Below are positions 9,565 to 22,599 of a stretch of DNA of 64,000 nt, piece after piece. The stretch's first letter is position 1, and each line of letters begins with the position of its first letter. This stretch comes from Stichopus chloronotus (lineage: Eukaryota; Echinodermata; Holothuroidea; Aspidochirotida; Stichopodidae). The position numbers were made by a program, and so were the translations under genes. The stretch spans positions 21,569,059 through 21,633,058 of the forward strand of contig CM037840.1 of NCBI GenBank assembly GCA_021234535.1, in the 5' to 3' direction. The notes under the pieces are model-generated. The model was not told the origin of the DNA, ran no database searches, and was given only the letters and a program-made list of their open reading frames with translations.

Positions 9565-11499
9565 GGACTTTTCATGTCAATTCAGAACTTAGATGTTTCT
9601 TACTTCACTGTGCTATGATTATGAGACGAAAGCGTGATTGCGGAATTAGTCTGCTCAATTAGTAACCGACATAAAATTAGCTGGCACTGCAGGCTCCATG
9701 AATGAATGTTCTTGTCTAAACGATTTTTCCTAGGCCATGTATTATCATGCGATTGCTGATAAAACAATGTCTTGTAGTTCATAATATACGCAAAAGCAAT
9801 TTTACGTTTCATCTTTGGTAGTCCTTGATTATCCGTGTTTGGCAAAGTTATCTTTGTTTATAATTACCGAAATCATATTTAGTCCAATAATGACATTCTG
9901 ATAAACATTGACTAGATCTTTGTCATCGAAAATTCACTTAGGCCTATTCCGAATTACGACTTTGGGCGACAGAATTTTAAGGTGGGTTTGGGGCCATAAA
10001 TTTGGACAAAATATCACTTTCTCACTTCCTTGTGTTCATATGCAACACGTGTGTCCCCCCCCCCCCCCCCCCTCTAGAAGGTAAAGTATTTCATATACTA
10101 TCTCAACTGTATCGTTACGTATAGTGAATTATCAACTATGTGGCCTTGACGTATATTTGTAGTGGATTGTATAGCCTACCTATTGTTTGAAAACCTGTTC
10201 AGTGCAAAATGAGTCTTATACGAGGCACCGTGTTAAAGGGTATAAATATATGAAAGTAGGACATGGTCTGTAGTTACATTCCCTGGTATCCATTACCAAC
10301 ACGATAAATTTTCCTGAGGAGTAGGCTAACTTTACAAAGGAGAAACAATATCTAGGTGTCTTACATTACATTAAACAATTGAGCGCTGGTAGAAGATTAT
10401 CCTTTTATTGATTAATACTGAAACGTGATAAGCGTTTTGGCGATTAAACACCACATCCTTCGAAATGAAAACCACTTTGTCAGGGTTGCCGGCTATAAAT
10501 GGTTATTGGTATACTCTTCTAACTTGTACACATGCGAATTACTTTAAAGCGAAATATTGTCTGTTTCAGAGATTTTGTTTTCGTGACCACTAGTTATTAA
10601 TTCAGAATGATAGATTATTCAAAAAAGTTAGAACAGCTTTCTTTTTCAGATTTTTTTTTTTTTCACAGAGATTTAAAGTCAGTTATATGTTGCTCAAGAA
10701 TACATTTCCTCACAAACTTCCGACACTTAAAATGCTGCACTTTCCGTGACTCATCATATTCATACTATTTATATATATTATTTATAAGTTATTTTTCTTC
10801 TTTTTGAGGTGATGGAGCCATTGCTGGTGCATTATGGGTAAAGCTGGTGACTTAACAAGGATTAATGCCATGTTGGAGCATAGGTTAGTCTTCATTGGCA
10901 TTTTAAATTGCAGCGTCTTTAAAATCCCCGTGAAAACCAGATTACGTCCATAACGTCACGGCCTAGCTACCGGCACCATAAACAAAAAGAAAAGCACACA
11001 CCCACAAAACAACACCCAAATGAAGAAAAAAAAAAAAAAACACCATCACACTGACAACGTACTGACTATAGTGTAGGAGCCCACCGTTACTTCACCAAGT
11101 CTCAAACTATAAATATACGCTAACGGGCTTATGCGCGGCCGACCTCAGCAAAACAAGTGCCTCCGCCCCAACACACCAGTGGCCACAGAAATCAGAGGCC
11201 CTGAGGCCGCGGGAGATCTGCCTCAACATAAAGTTTAATGCCAAACCTCACCACATCAAGGACCATCTGCCAGTGCGGTGTTATCGCACCTATTCGTCAA
11301 CATATGTTCCTTCGGGGTTTATTGAAACAAAATGAATACAACGCAAGGCGCCAACAGAACATCCATGAGGACCTATACCGAGTATGGTCTGCCGTAACTC
11401 TTATCAACAAACCAATCAAACCGCTCCAACAGTCCTGACACAAGTGACAAAGCCAGAAAGCATGTCCCATGCTGTGTAGCCAGTCACAGATAGTCTTAG
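9565..11499. other. No gene recognised
   Basis: The only landmarks are an 18-base C run at 10055-10072, a T run near 10650 and an A run near 11025-11040. No coding similarity is seen. Confidence 0.4.
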
Positions 11500-11663
11500 A
11501 ACACCGACGGACTATCACATACTCTCCAGTTGTACCTTTCCAAAGTTGTCACTAATGCCCAGTGGACTTTTCTACCTGGCAAGGGCATGGATCCCGGTGT
11601 ATTTGCGAATGCGCAGAACGAATGCATAGCAAACAAGACAGTAGGGAACGTCTTGAAAAACAG
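11500..11663 (+). other. Unassigned exon-like open frame
   Basis: A frame opens exactly after the AG of GATAGTCTTAG and stays open to a plausible donor AACAG|GTAGCC. It encodes 54 codons of protein-like composition (LPGKGMDPGVFANAQNEC and NKTVGNV in the second half). The upstream stop and the downstream stop overlap the putative splice sites, which is what a real internal exon would show. I do not recognise the family and it could be chance. Confidence 0.2.
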
Positions 11664-13939
11664 GTAGCCCAGGCGTCTTTGATAATTAACGTCTTCAGTA
11701 GATAGCACAAATTTCTTTAGGTGTCGGCTAGTTATATTCGATAGTGCGCTCTAATAATTTGCCGAAGGTCAACAGTATTTTATAACCTTGGGGCAACTTG
11801 GAACTTTACGAAGGAGAACTTGGAACTTCAAGAGAGGGAATCACCTCTGTTGGTGGGTGTTGATCCCGTGTACTTCCATTTATCCGTAACAAGGCTAACT
11901 CTCAAAAGGAATGGGAAACTGGGTATGGTAATTCAAAAGGTGAAACCAACCCATTTCCATATAGCCACAAACATAGTTACATCACTGGATAAAGTATAGA
12001 ACTTCAGATTTGATAAGGAGGTTATATGTGGAGGAACTCATAAAGAAATGTGAGAGTGGTCACAGAGTGAAAAAAAAAATTCCAAAATGAAGCATTCAAC
12101 AATTACCTTACACATTCAGGGTTCCAACGACCCCTATCCCAACCCCCCCCCCCGAAAAAAAAAAAAAAACAGACAGGCAAACAAAAGACCCTTATTGTAC
12201 ATGACATTGTTGTATTCTATAGGTTAAGCTAGAGGGCCGGGGACGGGGGTTTTTTAATCAAATCAATCCAATCAAAGGAATTGTAAGATAAGAGGCGCCA
12301 AATCTTACGTAATACTAAAGCACAGCTGTAACTTACAAATGAAGACGTATATATGGATGGACAATGCTTTTGAAAAGAAAGCCGTTTGCTTAGCCATTTC
12401 TTGTGCCATTGTAATGCCAATAGATAAAATGTTCAAGGATTAAGTTTCATTATTGGAGTTCGGTTCTTATCAGCAAACCTGTCAGCTATACCAGTCCCCA
12501 GACCCGACCCGACCCTGATAGCATCACTCACAACCCTCTTGGACCGTACCCAGCAGCATTCCCGGACACGCCGGTAACACTTGTACGAAAATTAACAGGA
12601 AAACCAGACTGCATTTAAGTGAACAAAAAGAAATTACCGCCTTGTAATTCACAATGTGACAGAAATTAACAAACACAAAGACAGTATCAAAGCCACACGT
12701 TGGATGCCAACCTTACAATCGGACAGACACCAGAGGAACTCCAGGAGAACCAGCGTGAACTGAAAATGTATGTCACCTATGAATGTTCCCGTAGCTCGAT
12801 GTGGACTGCCACCAGCCGGTATCATGAGTTGGGTTTAAAACCAATAATGCAGTATAAACAAAGTGAAAAAAAAAAAGCAACTGCGAGTGAAAGTTACATC
12901 TTTCATATCGAGGGTGACAGAAAGTGACAAAGTGACTTGACCTATGATTCTTATTACCAGTGGAGAGAACTGGAATGCTTTTCAGTTTTGTTTCTCAGTT
13001 GACCATATTTCATAATTATACATACCTATCTTGAAATTATAGGAAATTAGTTAAGGTAGTAATTGCGATCAAGTACTGTAAATGCCAACCTTATCGAATC
13101 GTTAGCATTCTTTAGTTATTAATATTCAGTTTGATGTTATAATACTTGTTATTCTTGTGTTGTTCATTGTGGTTTTGGTGTCTGAGGGGACAACAGAAAT
13201 TAAGTAAAATCACGACATTTGGCCAAGGCATGTATTTTCCTCTAATGAAGTTACAATTCGACAATGAATTATTTTTCCAAGGCAAGAAGAGTATAACAAC
13301 TAATTTGAGTAAATGACAAGGATACGACTGAATAACATATTCTGTCATAATGTAAACCTATGTAGAAAACGACTGAATCACATATTCTTAACTCGTAGTT
13401 CATTACAATGCAACCTATAAGCCAGTTTAGAGTTACAACTGTGCAATACAGGTCATTATAGGCTTATGGCATGCGTATACACTGTTAAGCTTATACCCAT
13501 CGTACCATTATCACAAGTTTTGCACAACTGTGCATTGTAAAATACTGAATGGAGACTCCAGGTGATAAAAAATTCTGATTGGGAAAAGTCGAGAGACTGA
13601 CGTAACGTTTGAAGCCTCAATTGGTTCAATAGGGATATGATCTGGTCGCGTTTGTGTTCGCCACTGTTCTCATGAACATACCGGAGGCAGAAGGCCATAG
13701 ATGAGAAATCCACTGCCTACACAGTGCGATTTTGAATATTTTACTTAGACGTAGTGTTAAGTGTTGTCAACGAATGGAAATTACAACAACAACAAAAAAC
13801 GCGAAAAAATGGCTGTTATGGATGTATTTCGATATAGCCCATGTAGGTAATGTAGAAAATGGATTGCTTTAAGTATCGTCATGTTATTGCGGGTACTAAT
13901 AGTAACGTAGGGTACGTCACTTTAGAATTAGTCCATGAA
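11664..13939. other. No gene recognised
   Basis: This stretch has an 11-base C run followed by an A run (12143-12169) and otherwise unstructured AT-rich sequence. Short open frames here lack any family resemblance. Confidence 0.4.
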
Positions 13940-14458
13940 CAGGCCTGTGCGTTACGTTACACTCCACGCTTGCACGGGCTTACCCAAATTTTTAACCCAT
14001 TTAAGCTTTGCTACAAGATAGCCCAAAATCAGCGAAAAAAGATTTATGCAATACTTTCATTACAGGTAAGTGATACGTAAGTACATGATACTAAATGATT
14101 ACCAATAAAACTGTTTTTGGTAACCATTCAAAGCACAAAACAGAAAAATTCAGAATCCTACGTTCACTCACTCGACGACTTGCGAATATGGTGTACAGCC
14201 GCGTACTGACGAAGAGTTACGTTCAGTTTTTCGAGTCAAAATTCATCCATTTCCTTGTGATATTTTGCTAAAAGCTTATTGAGAAAGGTGAATGCGTTGA
14301 AAAAGATCGTTGGTGTAAAGTTTGGTAAGAAAACGTAACTGTTTGTGAACGTGAGTACATAAGAACCCTGGTGAGGGTCGGCTAATGGGTTAAAAATTTG
14401 GGTTAGCGTGACAAGGGCTGTAAGGATCTTAGGACATGTAACGTAACGCACAGCCCTG
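13940..14458. mobile_element. Foldback / MITE-like element with 21-bp terminal inverted repeats
   Basis: The left end CAGGCCTGTGCGTTACGTTAC pairs with a right end whose complement is CAGGGCTGTGCGTTACGTTAC. Inside them the arms match again (CTTACCCAAATTTTTAACCCA near 13980 against TGGGTTAAAAATTTGGGTTA near 14387). The total length is 519 bp with no transposase. The flanking 8-mers do not match, so the insertion is old or the true end is slightly different. The CAGG-type termini suggest a non-autonomous hAT (inference). Confidence 0.7.
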
Positions 14459-17400
14459 TTTAAGGGCTAGTTTTCAATTAGCTTAACCTGGGGTAGCCCG
14501 GTGTGGTCTTCGCTGACACACGACACTATTTACTAAATATGCATTTTTTTAAAAGTTGGGCTGACTAGACTTTCTTTGTTTAGTTAAAACAAGAACTGTC
14601 GCTGTAATCCTTACAGACTTCAGCGAACTAGTTTCGTATTGGAACCAAGGTCTTACGTTAAGTTGCTAGAAATCTGGCTGGCCCCTTTTTTTAATGTAAT
14701 CATATTATCGCTTCTCGGTCCGCCCCAAAGACGGCTTAGACCTGCATCCAAAACTGACTGTATCAGTCTTTCTTCAGTTCATCCAAGAAATCAATAAACT
14801 TAACAAAAGGCGAAGGGATTTCTAAGAAAATCCGTACGAACCAGTATGTAACAGGATGCATCACAGTACAATGACTGGTTACGATGTTCAGTACCACTAT
14901 CACCTTCTTAGATCGCGCAGTTACAACTCTGAACTGGCTTAATACATAACCTATCAGCAATCACATTTGGTTTCACAATAAGTGTAGTACGGAGACAATG
15001 TCTTTTTTTTTCTTTTACTTAACAGTTCTCTTGCTAGAAGAGGAAAATGTCATCTTGAGTAAATGTATGTCGCTCATGATACACTGTTGCACGTATATTT
15101 TTCTACCTTCTGGACTTCAGTTTCTTAGTGTTACTTTTTCATGGTCTTCTGTTTTTTGTCCGTTTTCACATATGTACCCGGTCATGTATTGAGTCACATT
15201 GCTTTCGTCTCGAAAGTTCGTGAGAAATACGAACTTTCGAGATGAAAGCCCAGCTACGTCTTAAGAAATGCCATAGAATCGTAATTAATCTATTTCTTCA
15301 GCTGCTATAAGTAAAACTTATGTTAGATTGAAAACTATTACCGAAAGCGATTTCTCTGGCTCATTCTCAAACTAGTCAAGGAACAAATGAAACAGCAAGG
15401 ATGATATCAGTATTATTGTACAGCCGCAAAGGGGAAAAAAGGAAAACATCAAACAAATAACGCGTTATTCTCAAAGACCCTAGACCTACCGTATTTACAT
15501 TTTCTCTACACAAGCACATGCACTCACACAAACACTACGACTTATCCACATCCTCGCCCATACCCGTTTAGAGCGCCGATCGGGAACATGAACTTTTCCT
15601 CACGTAAATGGGGATATCCCCACTTTGCAGATGATGTCCCCAGTTAGTCGTATTTAGTCTTTCCGATTCTGGCTAGAAGAGGGATTGTATATATATATAT
15701 ATATATATATACATTCACGCCTATATACAGGCATAGATCCATAAAATAGGTAATTGGGGAAAAGTTAGGTTGACCTTTAAAGTTGAGGGCAAATATCTGA
15801 TACCCCAAATATCTGATATACCAGTTAGGTTGAACTTTAAAGTTGAGGGCAAATATCTGATACCCCAATTTGCATTATGTTAAAATATCAAGAAACGGGG
15901 ATATCCTATTACGGCGTAATCCCGGTTGCAAGCTGGAATTTCTTGTGTGCGTCCCCGTTCGGCGCCCTTGCAAACCTACATGACACACTGCTTAGCAACC
16001 TTGCACAATCTCAAACACACAAAAGAGAAGTTTTCATACTTTAGACCTTTTTGTCTGCAACCGGTGGTTAACTTCTTTCACGTATAAATTATAATAAAAA
16101 TTGATAAATTACAAGAATAATATGATGAGAGATGAATGTTAAAATCATTATTCTTACACATCATTTCAAGGCATTTCATTGTTAATGAGATATAACTGTA
16201 CATGAATCAATGCATAATTTCAGAAAGTATACACATTTTTGATGACGGATATTGTTGAAGGCGGCATTCCAAATGACTGTGACGATACAAAAGCAGAACC
16301 CCCCTCCCCTTACATAAGTGAAATGAGGGAACAGGGTGGGTCTCCTTGCTGCATTTTGTAGTTTATTTTTACCATGTGAAATCATTGGTTACTAATAATT
16401 CCTTATCCCGTAATACTTGACTTTTTCACAAATCGGATATATTTCAGTGGTGGTTCCAATGTAGAAAACATTTCTGATGTTGCCAATAAACTGATATCGT
16501 AATGGCGTGCTTTGACTTCGTCGCTACGCTGTGACATCGTATCTCGCCTTATATGGTCCTTTTATCCACAGCTGGGCGACACACAGCTGGGTGACACCAA
16601 GTTGAGGGCCTAGACGATGTGGAAGTCGGGGGAAATTGGCGGGAATATTTCATTTATCGAAACCTATAGCTTGGATTCCTGAATTTGCTCAGCCCTTCCT
16701 TTGTTTTATTTTTTCCCTTTTCAATCTGCGTTGGTGTCCACCTATAGCCGGGTTGTACCAGTTCTAATTCCTGTAGTACCGTCGATGATCAACAGTGTTT
16801 GAAGTTGATGGTCTAGTGTTCCCGTTCACGTGTAAAAAGTAACCAGTTAAAATAACGCAAGCGGTCCTACGTAGAACAAATTGAAGGAGTCATCCAATCA
16901 TATTGCCAGAAAATGCCAAATCGGAATTCAACCTGACATACGTCAAGAAATAGACTAGTCTTACGGCAAGTCAGACAAGCACGCACCACAAAATGCTTTC
17001 GTTTCTCTTTCATTTGACAAACCAATAGGCAACATCTTGCTCACTATGAGTGCTGGAGACGCATTTCCAACCTTAACGTAAATTCTAATGTCGCAGAGGT
17101 GCATTTTCTCGTAGATGGTCCGGGAGAAAGGCAACTCCGTACGAATTTCGTGATGTAACTGAGAGCTTATGCCTTGAAAAGAAACAATTTTTAAGGCCCA
17201 GTAAAGGTATCACCTTTCTGAGTATCCCTCTCCCCAGTGGGAGAGGGATACCTAGAATGATTCCTGTTCGGACTGTGACCAGTATCACACCATGACCACC
17301 TCACCAATACGACGCTGAAAGTGAAAGCTTCCATCCTAGGCCTTGGCAATATATCAGGCCGGAGAAGGAGTATAGACACTTTAATGAGTGCACCAATAAC

Positions 17401-18735
17401 CTCTTACACATTTAAATCATCAGCTGATAGAACTCATCGCTGCTTCAAGTGCAACTTGTGCAGCAGAAAACACCCTCACCCGCGTCCCTCTTGAAAATTA
17501 CGGGGAAAAAGATTGAACCTGAGATAAACGATATCCAGTAGTACTGAGCGATATTAGGATTATAGATTGATACATGAATGGAAAATATAATTCAAGCTGA
17601 ATATTTCACGGAGTGGTAAAATGGCACATTTTCTGAGCAAATATTGTGTCGTACGAATCAAATATGAAAAGAAAGAAAGAAAGAAAGCGCAAAGAGCTGC
17701 AGGAATGATAAAGCTGCAGAAATGATAAAGCTGCAATAGAAGTCCAGCGACCCATTGCACCTTTAGCAAACATTTACAAGACAGACATCTTAGCTAGCAG
17801 ACAAAGAAATTCGGTGGCCATCTGCTTCCTTGAATTGTCACGTGGACGTTTACAAGTTTCAACTTATCACTCTATTCGAAGTAGTCATTAAATTTAAGAC
17901 CATATCTGTGTCACAGACTGAATCGTATTTTAAACACAACACTTACTGACACACAATGAGATATCATTCATAATAACGCAAGGCAGTAGCCTTCCTTCCA
18001 AGAAACAAGATTTTCACCGACAGAAATTCGATTATTTTTGTGCAACCAAAGTTTCATAATTGATGTTCTTCCTGTAAATCATCTAAATACAGCTTTTGCT
18101 TCATTTCCTCAAACTGTTTAGTGGTGAGGCTGAAGGATTTCATCAATAATTAAAGCTGCTGCAATTTGTATGCCAGGTTGGTGCATTTTAAATTCATTAT
18201 TCACTTCCAGTATCTGGTCCACTATTCACTTTGTTCTCTCCTTGGGTGTGACTTCTGCTTGCTTCGGTTGACTTAACCCCCGAAAAATAGGTACGCCTTG
18301 CTCATGGTGTGTTTGGATATTTGAGCAACTGTCAGGGATACAAGTCATCCCCCCCCCCCCCCCTGACGAATGTGCCACAATGATGTGTTGTATGCTATTA
18401 ATACTGGGGCTCGATATTCTCACTCTTCCATTTTCCCTCTACTGCCTATCCATTTTACTCATTGCAACTCACAACCAGGATGTAGTTTCGTTTCCTTCAA
18501 ACCAGCTGTGATAAAAAATTTCTTTCACAACAATCACTTGATCACCAATAAAAGGAAAAGTATAACACAAGAGCCCAGGTGCACTATGGTTCCTTGCGTG
18601 AAGATTATTTTAATTGAACTGTAGCCATAGAGTCTTAACCAAGGTTAATCCTCAAAACTGCTGACAAGCCAAAGGTACTTGACTACCATAGTACTAATCT
18701 GAAAAACACTCAATACTGTAAATAAAATCTGTTGA
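14459..18735. other. No gene recognised; hairpins and small repeats
   Basis: The stretch contains a 20-bp stem hairpin at 15202-15248, a (TA)n tract at 15689-15711, a two-copy 61-bp tandem at about 15765-15870, a perfect 13-bp stem hairpin at 17222-17251, a GAAA run near 17670 and a 15-base C run at 18349-18363. No open frame resembles a known family. Confidence 0.5.
15765..15870 (+). repeat. Two-copy tandem repeat, 61-bp period
   Basis: The unit GTTAGGTTGA.CTTTAAAG continues through TTGAGGGCAAATATCTGATA and CCCCAA. It occurs twice with few differences, downstream of a TA microsatellite. Confidence 0.8.
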
Positions 18736-18739
18736 AGAA

Positions 18740-19110
18740 CTATCGCATGGCCCATGTGGCTCCTCCTGAAGTTGGACCCATCAATGTTAAGCAAAAGATT
18801 CCACTACCACAATGCTTCTTAGACAATCCCTCTAGCTTGTAATGCAAAATATATGCGGAAAAGAGACATTTTGCATTATTTTATAAAATGGTCCATATGG
18901 CCCACACGGGCCAACGATTCAAAACAACTAGAAGGAACCACTAACATAGTAGTAAAGTGACAGAATTTCTACATAATGCCATACAATCTGTAGGAGGAAA
19001 GGTATTTTGCATGATTTCTTAAAATGGCCCACTCACTTGGACCAAAAAATCTGAAACCACTCTGAAGGCACCACTACCATAATGCATCCATATACCACGA
19101 ACAAATGCAG
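18740..19110 (+). repeat. Dispersed tandem-repeat family 2 (GGCCCATATGG core), locus 1
   Basis: Three degenerate units of roughly 120-150 bp share the phrases ACTACCATA.T, CAATCTGTAGGAGGAAA, TTTTGCATGATTTC.TAAAATG and GGCCCA. The same phrases recur at 31440-31980 and 39990-40400. No protein-coding potential is seen. Its downstream edge merges with a family 1 fragment. Confidence 0.7.
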
Positions 19111-19470
19111 CCATATACCAAGAACACACTTTGCCCAAACTTAATAACTTAAGATACCGTGTTTAAAATGTTTTCAGATTTTTCCAACGATAGGAGTACA
19201 TCTTGTCAATATGGCAAACCTACATACCAAGTTTGACTCTCATTCGACTTTCCCCCACTGAGTCAGAGCGTTAGCAATCAAGTGTCACAGAAACATACAG
19301 TTCCCCCCCCCCCCCAACCGTCCCCAGACGACCTTTGACCTTCACCAAAAACCAAACCTGTAAACCAACTTTGCTTTTCATACGACTTTTCCCCATTGAG
19401 TTTGAGCAAGAAAGTGACACACACGCACATACAGGCACACGCAGACATAGAAACACACGCCAACCTGGCT
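19100..19470 (+). repeat. Dispersed tandem-repeat family 1, degenerate locus
   Basis: Two weak copies of the family 1 unit are recognisable: GAT.CCGTGTTT, GACCTTTGACCTTCACCAAAAAC, then ATACGACTTTTCCCC.TTGAG. They are followed by the CACACACGCACATACA tail seen at other family members. A 13-base C run lies at 19303-19315. Confidence 0.6.
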
Positions 19471-19525
19471 GCCTATGTTCCTTTTTTCCGACACACGGAA
19501 CCGAAAACCAGATTTCATCAGAAAA

Positions 19526-20558
19526 CTATCCACTCTGTCTCAACCTTATATTTCGTATCACGGAGCTTGCGTCTACGATATCGTGACAAAGTTGTGAAGA
19601 ATTGTCTACGGGTATGTAGACAACATTGATATGTGTTCCTATTTTTTTTACTTCTTGTCCCTTCACGCAGCTAACTGAGGTAGCATTTAACATATCTCTA
19701 AACGTCCTGAGATCTTCGTCAAACGAAGGACCATAAGCTGCAATCTTGTCCCAGAGTGTTTTGTTGAAGTGTTTATAGAGCAGTCGGTCCGCATAGTTGT
19801 GTACTCTCAAGCGGTCAATTGTGCTTTGGTTACCGATGCTTTTGGTGGACGGTTGTCCTCTGCATTTTACGTACAAGATATCTTCAAATTCCCAACAAAG
19901 AAGCCGCTTCAACAGGATGAGAGATTCATCGAAATATTCCTTGATCAAAACAAGGTCCATCTCCTTACTCAGCTTTGAAATGTATTTTGTTATCATGGTT
20001 ACATTTTTCATCATTTTTTTATTAAAACCAAGATCGAAGATTTGATTATTCCATGCAAACGGACTCTTTTCGCAAATTTGCTTCCGACGTATTATTTCAA
20101 GGACGGATGCTTCGAAGGTCTGGTTCCTATACTTCGAGGGGAGAGCTTTTTTGGGTACGTCAAAGTACTGAATAGCCGACAGTAATTGTGATACAGGTTC
20201 TCGAAGAATAGTGATAAAGTAAAGGTTATGGTGGTACATTAAAGATTCCATCAATCTCCTGTTATATCTGACGTGCACCGCCGATATATTGTAGCCTCGA
20301 TACTTCTTGACATCATTCTTAGCAACTCCGATCGGCGGCAAAAATGATAAACGGCCTTTGACTGAATGGTAATTGAAGTGGCCAGCGGAGGAATTCGCCA
20401 TGTGAAGGAACGACAAGTTCCGAAAATAGCCGAATCGATTAAGAATCGAAGTCAACGTCGTGCTTCCCGTTTTGTGTGTCTTAACGAAGACTACGTTCCC
20501 TTGGCATGTATTACACTTTAGTGGAACCTTTGCAGGAGGGACGGTAGAAGTTTCTCTC
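19526..20558 (-). CDS. Gal3ST-family sulfotransferase, 3' catalytic exon (copy 1)
   Basis: One large exon codes for about 344 residues of a galactose-3-O-sulfotransferase (galactosylceramide sulfotransferase family), a Golgi type II enzyme moving sulfate from PAPS to the 3-OH of galactose. The PAPS 5'-phosphosulfate loop reads VFVKTHKTGSTT, and the 3'-phosphate segment reads ITILREPVSQLLSAIQYF about 90 residues later, with Glu where copy 2 has the more usual LRDP. Other family landmarks are FAWNNQIFDLG, LVLIKEYFDESLILLKRLLCW and several N-glycosylation sites. The frame is open to an ATG at 20680, but CCTTTTACAG|G at 20559-20560 is a good acceptor at the same position and phase as in copy 2, so I start the exon at 20558. 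The membrane anchor must come from an upstream exon. Confidence 0.88.
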
Positions 20559-20879
20559 CTGTAAAAGGCAATCGAATATGAAAACAGCATAATTTCATGA
20601 AGTAATATATAATTAGAAAGTGAGATTCTTCGAAATATCACAAGGACGCAGGTATGATTAACAACGACCCCTACTAACAACAGAGGAACAAAGAGAGAGA
20701 GGGAGAGAGGGAGAGGGAGAAGAACGAGAATGTTTCTGTGGTTCGAATACCTGAAAATCAGATAATTATTACTCCATCAGCGATAATCTTTATCAGCAAT
20801 GGGAGAAAGGTTGAGCATTAAGTACCTCAAATAGGTTGAAGCCTCACCAAAGAAAAGGCAATTTTAAGGTAAAGTCTTT

Positions 20880-20926
20880 TGTGTGTGCGTGTGCGTGTGT
20901 GTGTGTGTGTGTGGGGGGGGGGGGGG
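20880..20926 (+). repeat. TG microsatellite joined to a G14 run
   Basis: A (TG)n tract with occasional TGCG runs directly into 14 G residues (20913-20926). It lies shortly upstream of the copy 1 catalytic exon, within its probable intron. Confidence 0.9.
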
Positions 20927-21174
20927 TATGTGTGCCCTTGTTTTCGAGTGGGATCAAGGAACGAAACATAGATTTTAGGTCCTGTGTAGAAAATTCAATA
21001 GATTTCTCCGGTCCTCTCAAGATTAACAATAGACAGTCTATTGTTAAGGTTAGGGTTGAGGAAGAAACTAGAAAGCCAAAAGGCTTAGTGATTCCTTGCC
21101 TCATGATATATATTGTAACAAACATGAATCGCCCACATGACAAGCATGAGATCCCACACAGTTATCCTACTTGA

Positions 21175-21480
21175 GATACCATCTTAGTAAGGTCAAAACC
21201 TTTTGAAATCTCGTGACCCAAAATGACCTTTCACCTCCACTAAAAACAATAGGGATCACCTACCCTATATGGCCATCAACACGCTAAATATGAACAATTC
21301 ACAAACTAAGTATAAGATCCCTCTTATTTATCACTCTTAAAATATCATGCATACAAGTTTTTGACCTTTTGTCACCCCAAATAACCTTTGACCTACACAA
21401 ACATGAGAAAACTCCCAAACGGATATGATGCTGCAGGGGAACAAATTATTTTTTGTCGTGTCTAATAACTTGATAAAAAG
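21175..21480 (+). repeat. Dispersed tandem-repeat family 1 (DR1-bearing), locus with two units
   Basis: Two degenerate units contain GTGACCC.AAATGACCTTTCACC, CACTAAAAACAATAGGGATCA and AAATAACCTTTGACCTACAC. They match the better preserved array at 22600-23420. Confidence 0.75.
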
Positions 21481-22599
21481 GTAAACATGTTTATTTAATC
21501 AAAATTATAGCACTTTATTTTGTCGAGTTACAGCTATTGGTGGCAGCTCTTTAATATTTGATTTTTTGGCATGATGCCCTTCCCAATGGCTATGAGGTCC
21601 TTGAAAATTAGCAAAAACTGATATTCCTATTAAACAAGAATCTAGCATGACTTGCAATTTTGGCTTTAGTCTACTTAAAGACACAACACACAGACAAGTT
21701 TCCCTGGTTTGATACACAATAGTCATTTGTTTAAAGTTTACCTGAACTACTGTAAAGTGAAATAGGGCGTTTAGAATACACCAACATGGCATACAAAGAA
21801 ATTCGCCTTAACCATTGTTAAACCATTCAGTCTCATCAATAAATATCTGTCAAAGCTTCATCTCCTCAAAACATTATGCATGTGATGAGTAACGGATGCA
21901 TCATTTGAATTTTAAAAAGTTTGGGTGAACAAATTATTGTTGAGCAACAAATAGCTAAATTTCTGATCTGTGAGAATCTTATTGCTTGAAAATAAGGCTA
22001 CTGTAATTCGTTATTTTGAATAATCTATCACTCTATGTCCACAAATAATGGTTTTAAAAATATGGTTGTTTTCTGTAAAACAAACGCCCTATTTCCCTTT
22101 AAGGGCTAAACAGAGACACTGTTTATACAGTAAATGGTTAAGTCCATTGAGCACCTGGCTCAACAGGCTGGATGATTTATTCTGGACATTGTGGTTTCTA
22201 CTGGCAGTCAACTGTGATAAATTATGTCAGATAACAGTGACCAATTTGAACAGAGGGGGGTCAGTTACAATTTGATTCATTCAATTAAGCAATCACAGTT
22301 CATGCACGCTCAAGGGTATTTGATCCAAATGATCAGTAATTTAGTTCTTTTTATAAAGCTAATAACCAGTGGTATATTTAATCAATTCCAATTTACAATT
22401 CATGCATGCTCATATGTCCTTATGAGGATAGTGGCATAAGGTTTGCAAAATAATAATCTTTGATACCAAATTTAATGTTGTCTTCATCTTTTCTTGATGG
22501 TTATCGAAGAGACTATGTTAGTATGTCCTAAAAGAAGTTCTCAAATCAACACGAGGATTCTACATTACAAGTATAAAATTCACTAGAAGGACCGTTCTT

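Noticed and set aside
20559..20680. N-terminal extension of sulfotransferase copy 1 to the ATG at 20680
   Set aside because: The extension is not a convincing anchor, and a good acceptor at 20559-20560 coincides in position and phase with that of copy 2, so the extension is read as intron.
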